This document shows, piece by piece, positions 1 through 5,045 of a DNA stretch of 5,766 nucleotides. Origin of the DNA: DASQQQ01 sp036390995 (lineage in GTDB: Bacteria > Actinomycetota > UBA4738 > HRBIN12); assembly GCA_036390995.1 (NCBI GenBank), contig DASWAT010000044.1, positions 1 through 5,766 of the forward strand. The letters run 5' to 3'. The notes under the pieces were generated by a model. It saw only the letters and a list, made by a program, of their open reading frames with translations, did not search any database and was not told where the DNA came from. The position numbers and the translations under genes were made by a program. The first letter of the stretch is position 1. Each line of letters begins with the position of its first letter.

Positions 1-57
1 CGCCTTGCTCCGCCCCTCGATCCTGACCGCGGTGACCACCAGCCTGGCAAGCGACAT
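1..57 (-). CDS. IS481-family transposase, N-terminal fragment (runs off left edge)
   Basis: Reading leftward from an ATG at 57, the 19 visible codons give MSLARLVVTAVRIEGRSKA, with no stop before the window edge. This resembles the opening of actinobacterial IS481-type transposases, which begin with a short helix followed by a helix-turn-helix (typically MSKARLVITAV..EGR..AEVAR). The protein would bind the element's ends and carry a DDE integrase domain outside the window. A purine-rich tract (GGAAGGGGTGGGGG, - strand) sits directly before the ATG and can serve as ribosome binding site. The DNA between the ATG and 128 looks like the matching IS end. The match is from memory of the family and only 19 residues are visible, so the assignment is probable, not certain. 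Whether the element is intact cannot be seen. Confidence 0.55.
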   Translation of the reverse strand, partial: MSLARLVVTAVRIEGRSKA

Positions 58-81
58 CCCCCACCCCTTCCGCCTGAGGTA

Positions 82-123
82 GGCACGATGTCGCGAGACA
101 GGGCGGAACTATGTCGTGAAACC
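82..123. repeat. Imperfect tandem repeats inside the IS481-like end
   Basis: GGCACGATGTCGCGAGACA (82-100) and GGAACTATGTCGTGAAACC (105-123) match at 14 of 19 positions and share the core ATGTCG.GA. They are exactly 23 bp apart, close to two helical turns, so a protein could bind both on one DNA face. Their position between the IS tip and the transposase start suggests transposase binding sites; they may also cover the transposase promoter. Confidence 0.5.
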
Positions 124-172
124 AGACACTGCCGGGGGCACCAAGCCATACGGTGGTCCAATGTGAGGGTGG

Positions 173-499
173 GTGCCGCCTCCGCGGGTGGTGAAACGTC
201 TCGTTCGAGCTTCCGGACCGCGATCGCCCCTGCGCTTCCTGATCCGCGACCGCGACTCCAAGTACACGGGCTCCTTCGATGAGGTGTTCTGCTCCGAGGG
301 CGCAGAGGTGATCCTCACGCCGATCCGATCACCGAAGGCGAACGCCTTCGCCGAGCGCTCCGTGAGGACCGTGCGCCACGAGGTGCTCGACCTCACCCTC
401 GTGCTCGGCCGGAGATATCTCGGGCGACTCCTTGCCGCCTACGAGTGCCACTACAACTCCCAGAGGCCCCACCGGGGACTCGATCTTAGGGTGCCGGAG
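173..499 (+). pseudogene. DDE transposase remnant (second half of integrase catalytic domain)
   Basis: This frame encodes the distal half of an integrase-core (rve) transposase. It contains FLIRDRDSKYTGSFDEVF, then a TPIRSPKANAFAERSVRTVR block, then HYNSQRPHRGLDLRVPE. The Asp at 248 and the Glu at 353 are separated by 34 residues, the spacing of the last two residues of a DDE triad. The first catalytic Asp and the N-terminal DNA-binding domain are missing. Recognisable homology starts near 230. Just upstream, another frame (195-221) reads NVSFELPDR, which resembles the preceding part of the family, so there may also be a frameshift near 222. Homology stops at about 499, 15 bp before the convergent stop codon at 514-516; beyond that the open frame (to 832) is only antisense to the flavodoxin gene. 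It lies on the opposite strand to the IS481-like start at 57 and looks like a different, older element. It cannot be functional. Confidence 0.8.
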
Positions 500-513
500 T
501 GCTCGCCGTCCGT

Positions 514-1002
514 TCAGATCGTCGAGCCCGGTTTCGCGACGATCTTCGGGAGCTCCCTGGCCCAGGACCTGATGGCTTCCCAGTCGCGGAGGTCTCGATC
601 AACGTCCCACCGGGGCTTTCGGGGATCGACGCCGCCGAAGACCGTCATCCGCGCCGGCCGCAGCCACGCCCGTTTGGCGAGGTTGCGGGCGAGCTGGGCG
701 CGCGACCGCTCCCAGGTCTCCCTCTCGAGCCCAAGGGGCCCCATCCCGAAGACCGCGACGGGAACCTTCAGGAGCTCCTTGCGGTGCCGCTTCAGGAACC
801 GACGAGCGTCGCGATGCAGCCGTCCCGAGTAGATCGCGCCGCCGAGTACGACCAGATCGTCATCCTTGATCTGTGTGCGCACCTCACGCGCCGACCGCAG
901 GTCGACCCGCCAGCCGAGATCGCACAGGCTGAACGCGATCTCCTCAGCCACCTCCTCGGTCGACCCGTGCTTCGTCGCGTAGGCCACGAGGATCGTGCCC
1001 AT
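514..1002 (-). CDS. Flavodoxin-domain protein
   Basis: A 162-residue single-domain protein of the flavodoxin fold that should bind FMN and act in the cytoplasm as an electron carrier or a small oxidoreductase. The first strand and phosphate loop are clear: MGTILVAYATKHGSTEEVAE, with the T.HGST loop at residues 10-15. The second loop is VVLGGAIYSGR (51-61), and VAVFGMGPLG (82-91) follows the next strand. The chain ends in a WEAIRSWARELPK helix, as usual for this group (PF12724-like; HemG-type proteins are the best-known relatives, but no specific reaction can be read here). I chose the ATG at 1002 because the fold begins three residues later. An ATG at 1080 would add 26 residues (MPPQTTPAKRALRTWVVAAA...) that do not belong to the fold, and a GTG at 1008 is also possible; none has a strong ribosome binding site. 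It faces a transposase remnant tail to tail, and its stop lies 15 bp from it. The partner electron donor is not in the window. Confidence 0.85.
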   Translation of the reverse strand: MGTILVAYATKHGSTEEVAEEIAFSLCDLGWRVDLRSAREVRTQIKDDDLVVLGGAIYSGRLHRDARRFLKRHRKELLKVPVAVFGMGPLGLERETWERSRAQLARNLAKRAWLRPARMTVFGGVDPRKPRWDVDRDLRDWEAIRSWARELPKIVAKPGSTI

Positions 1003-1153
1003 GCCCACATCGTGCACCGCGGCCGCCGCGACGACCCAGGTCCGAAGGGCCCGCTTCGCGGGGGTGGTTTGGGGAGGCATCGTCCGCCGCGCGCTGAAGG
1101 CCCGCCACTCGCTGGTTCGGGCCTCCCCGGCGCTCCGGCTCGAGCATGGCGCC

Positions 1154-1184
1154 GGGGCTCGTCCGATGGGTTCGGACGAGCCCC
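1154..1184 (-). terminator. Perfect 13-bp inverted repeat, likely terminator
   Basis: GGGGCTCGTCCGA (1154-1166) and TCGGACGAGCCCC (1172-1184) are exact reverse complements around a 5-nt loop (TGGGT), giving a very stable GC-rich hairpin. It begins 26 bp after the stop codon of the - strand membrane-protein gene and lies before the flavodoxin gene, which fits a transcription terminator between the two. There is no T-run on either side, as is common in high-GC actinobacteria, so it could instead be an attenuator or an mRNA-stabilising 3' end. Confidence 0.7.
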
Positions 1185-1210
1185 GCGGCTCGTTCGTGTG
1201 GTCGATAGCC

Positions 1211-1819
1211 CTACGCGGAGGTGTCGACGAGCTTCTCGTCCTGGATCGACAGGGGCTCGGCGGCGGCCCGGAAGACCTGCGCGTTCGGCGAGGCGGTGCG
1301 AAGGTGCCGGAACCCCAGCACGGTCAGCACGACCATGATCGCCGCGAGACCGAACGCCGCCAGGGATCCGATCCTGGCGAGCTGACCGAACTTCCAGAAC
1401 GCGTACGCGTCGAGGAGCATCCCCCGCAGGGTGGTTCCCCGGAACAGGGTGTCCACCTGGGCGGCCAGCGCCGGGTCGTCGGGGTTCTGCCGTGCGAGCG
1501 AGCTGACCTCCGAGTACGTCTTCCCGTCGGCCACGTCCTGGAGGTGAACCCAGATGTAGTGGTTCGCGTACGCCCTGGCCTGCTCGCCGTTGAGGAGCTG
1601 CTGGCCGGCGTACTGGTTCAAGTACGGCCCGACCTGGGGCGAAGCCAGCGACTCGCTGCCGGCCTCGGGGAAATAGATGTTCTGCGCCTTCAGGTTCTCG
1701 TAGACCTGGCCGTTCGCGAAGCTGTAGCCCCAGAAGAGCAGCCCGCCCGCGATGAGCAGAACCGCCGTCAGCAAGATCCCGACGGACGAGACGATCGCGT
1801 CGAACGTTCGACGTGGCAT
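1211..1819 (-). CDS. Conserved two-helix membrane protein of unknown function
   Basis: A 202-residue protein with one hydrophobic helix near each end: residues about 9-31 (after a short basic MPRRTF start) and about 150-170 (IGSLAAFGLAAIMVVLTVLG), followed by a short tail starting with basic residues (RHLR). The central part of about 120 residues, which includes VYENLKAQNIYFP, PYLNQYAGQQLLNGEQARAYANHYIWVHL split over two helices, and a GKTYSEVS motif, probably lies outside the membrane. I recognise this layout as a family of hypothetical proteins found in Streptomyces and relatives, but know no function. The start at 1819 is set by a perfect AAGGAGGT seven bases upstream; the frame is open to 1861 but that start lacks such a site. 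It is transcribed divergently from the two-component system and is followed by a strong hairpin. Control by the neighbouring response regulator is plausible but unproven. Confidence 0.85.
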   Translation of the reverse strand: MPRRTFDAIVSSVGILLTAVLLIAGGLLFWGYSFANGQVYENLKAQNIYFPEAGSESLASPQVGPYLNQYAGQQLLNGEQARAYANHYIWVHLQDVADGKTYSEVSSLARQNPDDPALAAQVDTLFRGTTLRGMLLDAYAFWKFGQLARIGSLAAFGLAAIMVVLTVLGFRHLRTASPNAQVFRAAAEPLSIQDEKLVDTSA

Positions 1820-1826
1820 CTCGGTG

Positions 1827-1834
1827 ACCTCCTT
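1827..1834 (-). promoter_or_regulatory. Ribosome binding site of the membrane-protein gene
   Basis: AAGGAGGT on the - strand, a full complement to the 16S rRNA 3' end, with a 7-nt spacer to the ATG at 1819. It decides the start in favour of 1819 over the in-frame upstream start at 1861. Confidence 0.8.
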
Positions 1835-2035
1835 CTCCCTCGATCGGGTTATGGGAGCCACCGTAGAGCCCGACCGCGCCCCGGCCCGGTGCCAAGAGGC
1901 CCTCCCGGTGACCCGTCCCGGCCTCCTTCATTCGAAGGGGGTTGGGGGTCCGGTCGGCCCTCCCCGGACGGCCCGACCGGCCCAGACCGGGTCGGCGCCC
2001 CGCGAGGCACAGTGGACGGGTCGACGGAGCGGATC
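1835..2035. promoter_or_regulatory. Divergent intergenic region with GC-rich dyads
   Basis: This segment lies between two divergent genes and must hold promoters for both directions. No convincing -35/-10 pair can be picked by eye. Dyads seen: CCTTC(1925-1929)/GAAGG(1934-1938); GTCCGG(1948-1953)/CCGGAC(1964-1969); CCGGTCGG(1950-1957)/CCGACCGG(1973-1980). The last two share bases, so they would form alternative hairpins or overlapping operator half-sites. In such GC-rich DNA short dyads arise easily by chance, so a role as response-regulator operator is only a suggestion. An open + strand reading frame starts at 1942, but I consider the part before 2047 non-coding. Confidence 0.4.
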
Positions 2036-2042
2036 GGAGGAG
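2036..2042 (+). promoter_or_regulatory. Ribosome binding site of the histidine kinase
   Basis: GGAGGAG is followed, 6 nt after its GGAGG core, by the GTG at 2047. It supports starting the kinase at 2047 rather than at the upstream in-frame start at 1942, whose extra 35 residues are Arg/Pro-rich and lack a ribosome binding site. Confidence 0.75.
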
Positions 2043-2046
2043 CGAG

Positions 2047-3879
2047 GTGGGGCGACGGAATCTCCTGGGCAGGGTTCGCGAGACCGGCCGCCTGCCCTGG
2101 GCCGCCCTGTCCAGGACCGGGCGCCTGTCGATCGCCGGTGTGGCGGCCTCGGCCGCCCTCGCCATCGCCCTTGGCATCGCCATCCCGCGCATCGCGGAGA
2201 GCCAGTCGATCGACGCGCGGGCCGAGGCCGCGCACTCCCTCGTGCACTCGCTGCGATCGAGCGACCTCATCCCCACGATCGATGGCCCACTGAGCGGAGC
2301 CGAGTACGAGGCCTTCGACCGCACGGTCCGCGACGGCTTGCTCGGCGGCGAGAACGTGCGAGTCAAGCTGTGGAATCGATCGGGCACGATCGTGTACTCG
2401 GACGAGCCGCGCGAGATCGGCCACCAGTACCCGATGGAGAAGGAGCTCGCGAGCGCCCTCGCGGGGACCACGGCCGCCGACATCTCCGACATGTCGCGTG
2501 AGGAGAACGAGTTCGACACGTCCCTGCAGGCGCCGCTGCTGGAGATCTACGTCCCCGTCCACGATGGCCCGGTGGTGTTCGGCGCGTTCGAGATCTACCA
2601 GCGGTTCGAGCCGCTCGGGGCGCACCTCGCCAAGATCCGAACGGCGGTGTGGATCGCGGTGGGATCGGGCCTCTCTGTCTTGCTCGTGTTCCTGATCCTG
2701 CTGTTCGCGGCGACCGGGCGATCCATGGCACGTGAGCATCGCGAGGCCGTCGAGCGGGCCGAGGACCTCTCCCTGCTCCTCGAGACGTCGCGGCTGCTGT
2801 CGGGGGAGCCCTCGCTCGACAGCGCCGGGCAGGAGGTGCTCGCGGCGGTGTCCGCGAATCTCGGGCTGCGGTGCGCGGCGTTGTGGGTGGGCGACCCCAC
2901 CCCGCTGATGACGTTCTCGTCTCACGGGGAGGACCTGTGCCCGACCCTTGGTTCGGTCGCGCGGTCCGCGCTGGCCGAGCCCCCGCCGCAGGTCTCCGGG
3001 TGGGTCGAGGCGTCGCTCGTGCGTTCGGAGGACTCGGATTGCACCGTCCTCGCCGTCCCGTTCCCGGTCGGAGCCGACGTCACCGGGGTCCTGGCCGGGT
3101 GTGGCGAGGCGGCGTTCGGCGAACGCGAGCGGCTGCTCGTGACAGGCGTCGCGCATCAGCTGAGCGTGGCCGTGGAGAGCGCTCGGCGTTTCGAGGACCT
3201 GCGGGGGATGACCGAGGAGCGCGGCCGCCTGCTCCGTCGGCAGGTGGAGGCGCAGGAGGAGGAGCGTCGGCACCTGGTGGGCGACCTGCACGACGGGCTT
3301 GGCCAGGGGCTCACGAGGATCCTGTTCGGCTTGCGGGGCTCCCGCGCCCGGCTCCGCGATCACCCCGAGGTGGCGGAGGAGCTGAGCAGGCTCGAAGAGC
3401 TCGCCGAGGATCAGTCGCGGTCGATCCGGCGGTTCATGGCACGGATCCGGCCGGCCGTCCTCGAGGACTTCGGGCTGCCGGTGGCGCTCGAGGAGCTGGC
3501 TCGCGAGCACGAGGCGGAATGGCCCGTTCCCATCGACGTCCGGGTCGAGGCGATGCCCGAGCTGGATCCGGCGATCGGCGTCACCCTGTACCGAGCAGCC
3601 CAGGAGGCCGTGATGAACGCGCGCAAGTACGCGCGGCCGAACCGCGTCTGGATCCGGCTCTCGCGCTCGGACGGCCGTGTCGTGCTGACGGTCCACGACG
3701 ACGGGACCGGGAACGACCATCTGCTCGAGGGGACCGGGCTGTCGCACCTGCGCGACCGAGTGACCTCGCTCGGCGGGACCGTCGAGGTCAGGAGCAGCCG
3801 ACAGGGGGGCACGACGCTGACGGCGACGGTGCCATTCGAGGCCGGAGGAACCGACGGTGCGGATCCTCGTCGTCGATGA
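2047..3879 (+). CDS. Membrane sensor histidine kinase with GAF domain (NarL-type two-component system)
   Basis: A 610-residue sensor kinase that should sense an external signal, autophosphorylate a His and pass the phosphate to the response regulator encoded next. Order of parts: basic cytoplasmic N-terminus; helix 1 (about 28-47); extracytoplasmic domain (about 50-197) containing VRVKLWNRSGTIVYSDEP (105-121 region), similar to the PAS/Cache-like sensors of many actinobacterial kinases; helix 2 (about 200-222); a linker helix that is probably a coiled coil (RSMAREHREAVERAEDL); a GAF-like domain (about 245-380); and the HisKA_3 dimerisation helix with EEERRHLVGDLHDGLGQGL, phospho-acceptor His415. 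The ATPase domain follows, with N-box EAVMNARKYA (Asn524), G-box DDGTG (551-555), GTGLSHLRDRV (562-572) and a closing GGTTLTATVPF. All catalytic motifs are present, so it should be active. The ligand is unknown. The last 23 bp overlap the response-regulator gene, which explains the unstructured tail GGTDGADPRRR. Confidence 0.95.
   Translation: MGRRNLLGRVRETGRLPWAALSRTGRLSIAGVAASAALAIALGIAIPRIAESQSIDARAEAAHSLVHSLRSSDLIPTIDGPLSGAEYEAFDRTVRDGLLGGENVRVKLWNRSGTIVYSDEPREIGHQYPMEKELASALAGTTAADISDMSREENEFDTSLQAPLLEIYVPVHDGPVVFGAFEIYQRFEPLGAHLAKIRTAVWIAVGSGLSVLLVFLILLFAATGRSMAREHREAVERAEDLSLLLETSRLLSGEPSLDSAGQEVLAAVSANLGLRCAALWVGDPTPLMTFSSHGEDLCPTLGSVARSALAEPPPQVSGWVEASLVRSEDSDCTVLAVPFPVGADVTGVLAGCGEAAFGERERLLVTGVAHQLSVAVESARRFEDLRGMTEERGRLLRRQVEAQEEERRHLVGDLHDGLGQGLTRILFGLRGSRARLRDHPEVAEELSRLEELAEDQSRSIRRFMARIRPAVLEDFGLPVALEELAREHEAEWPVPIDVRVEAMPELDPAIGVTLYRAAQEAVMNARKYARPNRVWIRLSRSDGRVVLTVHDDGTGNDHLLEGTGLSHLRDRVTSLGGTVEVRSSRQGGTTLTATVPFEAGGTDGADPRRR
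3844..3849 (+). promoter_or_regulatory. Ribosome binding site of the response regulator, inside the kinase gene
   Basis: GGAGGA lies within the last codons of the kinase gene; the GGAGG core is 8 nt before the GTG at 3857. The overlapping arrangement implies one transcript and probable translational coupling of the two proteins. Confidence 0.75.
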
Positions 3880-4489
3880 CCACCTGGTCGTCCGTGAGGG
3901 CCTTCGGTGGATGCTGGGCCCGGACAGCGGGATCGAGATCGCGGCCGAGGCGGAGACAGGCGCCAAGGCGCTCGAGGCGATCGAGGCCGATCGTCCGGAC
4001 GTAGTCCTGCTCGACATCCACCTGCCGGACGGGAGCGGCCTCGACCTCCTGGCCACGATCCGATCGCGATTCCCGGGGCTGCCGGTCGTGATGCTGACGA
4101 TGTCGGACGAGCCCACGTATGTGGAGGAGGCGGTCCGGGCCGGCGCCGCCGGCTACCTGCTGAAGAGCGCGCCTCGCGGCGAGCTGATCCGCGCCATCGA
4201 GGCCGCGGCCGGCGGTGACGCCTACATCCAGGCGGAGGTCACCCGCCCCCTGTTACAGCGGTTCTCGACCGCGGTCCGCTCGAGCGGGGTGACCGTCCCG
4301 CTCTCCCCGCGGGAGCTCGAGGTCGTCGCGCTCCTCGCCGAAGGGTTGGCCGACAAGCAGATCGCAGCGCAGCTTGGCGTGTCGGAAACGACGGTCAAGA
4401 GCTACCTCCGGCAGGCGTACGAGAAGCTTGGCGCTGCCGACCGTGCGCAGGCCGTCGCGATCGCCTTGCGCAGCCGGCTCATCGACTGA
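3857..4489 (+). CDS. NarL/FixJ-family response regulator, LuxR-type DNA-binding
   Basis: A 210-residue cytoplasmic transcription regulator, the usual length for this family. The receiver domain (about 1-120) has the acidic pair Asp7/Asp8 (VVDDH), the phospho-acceptor Asp53 (VVLLDIHLPDGSG), Thr81 (VVMLTMSD), Tyr100 and Lys103 (GYLLKSA), so all phosphorylation and switch residues are present. A short linker leads to a LuxR-type helix-turn-helix (about 147-208): LSPRELEVVALLAEGLADKQIA followed by LGVSETTVKSYLRQAYEKLG, matching the GerE/LuxR signature. The start is a GTG chosen by its ribosome binding site and because MRILVVDDH begins the fold directly. It overlaps the kinase gene by 23 bp and is surely its cognate partner. 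Targets cannot be read; the operon's own upstream region and the divergent membrane gene are the nearest candidates. No obvious terminator follows it. Confidence 0.95.
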   Translation: MRILVVDDHLVVREGLRWMLGPDSGIEIAAEAETGAKALEAIEADRPDVVLLDIHLPDGSGLDLLATIRSRFPGLPVVMLTMSDEPTYVEEAVRAGAAGYLLKSAPRGELIRAIEAAAGGDAYIQAEVTRPLLQRFSTAVRSSGVTVPLSPRELEVVALLAEGLADKQIAAQLGVSETTVKSYLRQAYEKLGAADRAQAVAIALRSRLID

Positions 4490-4606
4490 CCGACGACGGA
4501 ACGTCCAGGACCTCGGTGACGTCACGGCTCCCGGCGCTCCTGTGGGGTAAAGAAACTCGTCCCTGTACGCAAACTTAGGCTTCGTCGCGACCGGCGAGTT
4601 CGAAGA
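4490..4606. other. Intergenic stretch with a 10-bp palindrome and an AT-richer islet
   Basis: There is no credible gene here. GTGACGTCAC at 4516-4525 is a perfect 10-bp palindrome 27 bp after the regulator's stop. The stretch 4541-4580 (TGTGGGGTAAAGAAACTCGT onward) is clearly richer in A and T than the rest of the window and could be promoter DNA or foreign DNA brought in at the edge of the IS110 remnant. No T-tract terminator is visible. GATGCATC (4605-4612), another palindrome, coincides with the point where IS110 homology is lost. Confidence 0.35.
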
Positions 4607-4615
4607 TGCATCGGA

Positions 4616-4708
4616 ACGCACCGTGATCTCGGCCAGGATCCTGCCGTGCTCGTCGAGGGCCGCGGCCGAGTGGGTCCTCGAGTGCGGGTCGATCCCGATC
4701 GTGACCAC
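4616..4708 (-). pseudogene. IS110-family transposase, N-terminal remnant
   Basis: Read leftward, this encodes VVTIGIDPHSRTHSAAALD followed by EHGRILAEITVR, the start of the RuvC-like DEDD domain of IS110-family recombinases, including the first catalytic Asp (in GIDPH). Homology fades after about 31-34 residues (near 4607-4616), where the family should continue for several hundred more; the frame then runs as unrelated sequence through the intergenic DNA and antisense to the response regulator. The start is probably the GTG at 4708, preceded by AAGGAGG; a GTG at 4714 overlaps that site. It is a dead fragment left by a deletion or recombination, and marks the right border of the two-component block. 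Confidence 0.8.
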
Positions 4709-4860
4709 CCTCACCTCCTTCTCGGTGGCTGCGAACGGGGGCGACCACGGACATTCCTGCCGTCAAGATCCACACGCTGCTATCAAGTCACGGGTCGCCG
4801 CGGGGACCGAGGGGACTGGCCTAAACGAAGTCAGAGCCCACCGGCTCGACAGGAACTGAT
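4709..4860 (-). mobile_element. Non-coding left end of the IS110 element; possible bridge-RNA region
   Basis: The DNA just upstream of the IS110 start contains a strong ribosome binding site (AAGGAGG, about 4714-4720 on the - strand) and then roughly 130 bp without coding character. In the IS110 group, the non-coding end upstream of the recombinase gene encodes the structured bridge RNA that specifies donor and target DNA (established for IS621/IS110). Within the segment are a near-repeat, CTGCCGTCAAG (4757-4767) and CTGCTATCAAG (4777-4787), 20 bp apart, and a small hairpin GGTC(4793-4796)/GACC(4805-4808). I cannot fold the RNA or define the element's outer tip; 4860 is an estimate. The conclusion that this is IS-end DNA rests on position more than on motif. 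Confidence 0.4.
4757..4787. repeat. Near-direct repeat in the IS110 upstream region
   Basis: CTGCCGTCAAG (4757-4767) and CTGCTATCAAG (4777-4787) match at 9 of 11 bases and are exactly 20 bp apart, differing only in the two central bases. They could be paired guide or binding sites of the IS110 end, or chance. Confidence 0.4.
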
Positions 4861-5045
4861 GGGTCACCCTCCAGCCCCTGCGGGATCCTCGCACCCCGCC
4901 CGGCTGCTTCCGAGCATCCACATGGGAACACGCAGGAAACCGATAGCACCGCTGCTCCTCCTCGACCGAGCCGCACGCGCCTACGCACGTGAGAGGCGCA
5001 GGCTCCAGCTGGACTTCGCCGCCCCACCATGGCCAACATCGTCCC
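4861..5045. other. Intergenic region, no gene assigned
   Basis: Nothing here reads convincingly as a gene on either strand. A + strand frame with an ATG at 4922 gives MGTRRKPIAPLLLLDRAARA and continues with Arg-rich sequence, but after about 5030 it becomes the off-frame shadow of the next gene; a short coding segment or a frameshifted 5' part of that gene cannot be excluded. No ribosome binding site precedes the ATG at 4922. The region should contain the promoter of the gene starting near 5046. Confidence 0.35.

Larger units (their letters stand above)
1..128 (-). mobile_element. End of an IS481-like insertion sequence
   Basis: The transposase start at 57 is preceded on its 5' side by about 70 bp of non-coding DNA that ends in ...GAAACCAGACA at 128 on the + strand, i.e. 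TGTCTGGTTTC... read inward. IS481-family termini characteristically begin TGT and end ACA. Two imperfect direct repeats lie just inside this end, as expected for transposase binding sites. The other end of the element lies outside the window, so its full terminal inverted repeat and target duplication cannot be checked. The exact boundary at 128 is inferred from the TGT/ACA rule. Confidence 0.5.

Noticed and set aside
2..82. + strand frame reading ALLRPSILTAVTTSLASDIP and ending at a TAG (80-82), as a possible C-terminus of a + strand gene
   Set aside because: The opposite strand gives a family-like transposase start with a purine-rich ribosome binding site and a matching IS terminus downstream, which explains the sequence better. 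The alternative is not fully excluded.
1099..1123. GGCCCG/CGGGCC hairpin upstream of the flavodoxin gene as riboswitch or operator
   Set aside because: A 6-bp GC-only stem with a 13-nt loop is expected by chance in this composition, and no known riboswitch core is present.
499..1338. + strand open frame of 279 codons opposite the flavodoxin gene
   Set aside because: It is antisense to a clear flavodoxin fold, and its composition is Arg/Pro/Gly-rich without motifs.
792..2519. Long - strand open frame of 575 codons across the flavodoxin, membrane-protein and kinase regions
   Set aside because: It is out of frame with two well-supported - strand genes and antisense to the kinase. Its product is Arg/Pro/Gly-rich with no recognisable domain, a typical shadow in high-GC DNA.
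1849..4116. 755-codon - strand open frame antisense to the two-component system
   Set aside because: It is antisense to two genes with complete catalytic motifs. The product is low-complexity and Arg/His/Pro-rich, with no domain.
4253..4615. Continuation of the IS110 frame leftward into the response-regulator gene
   Set aside because: After about 4610 the product loses all similarity to IS110 recombinases, crosses intergenic DNA and becomes antisense to the LuxR-type DNA-binding domain.
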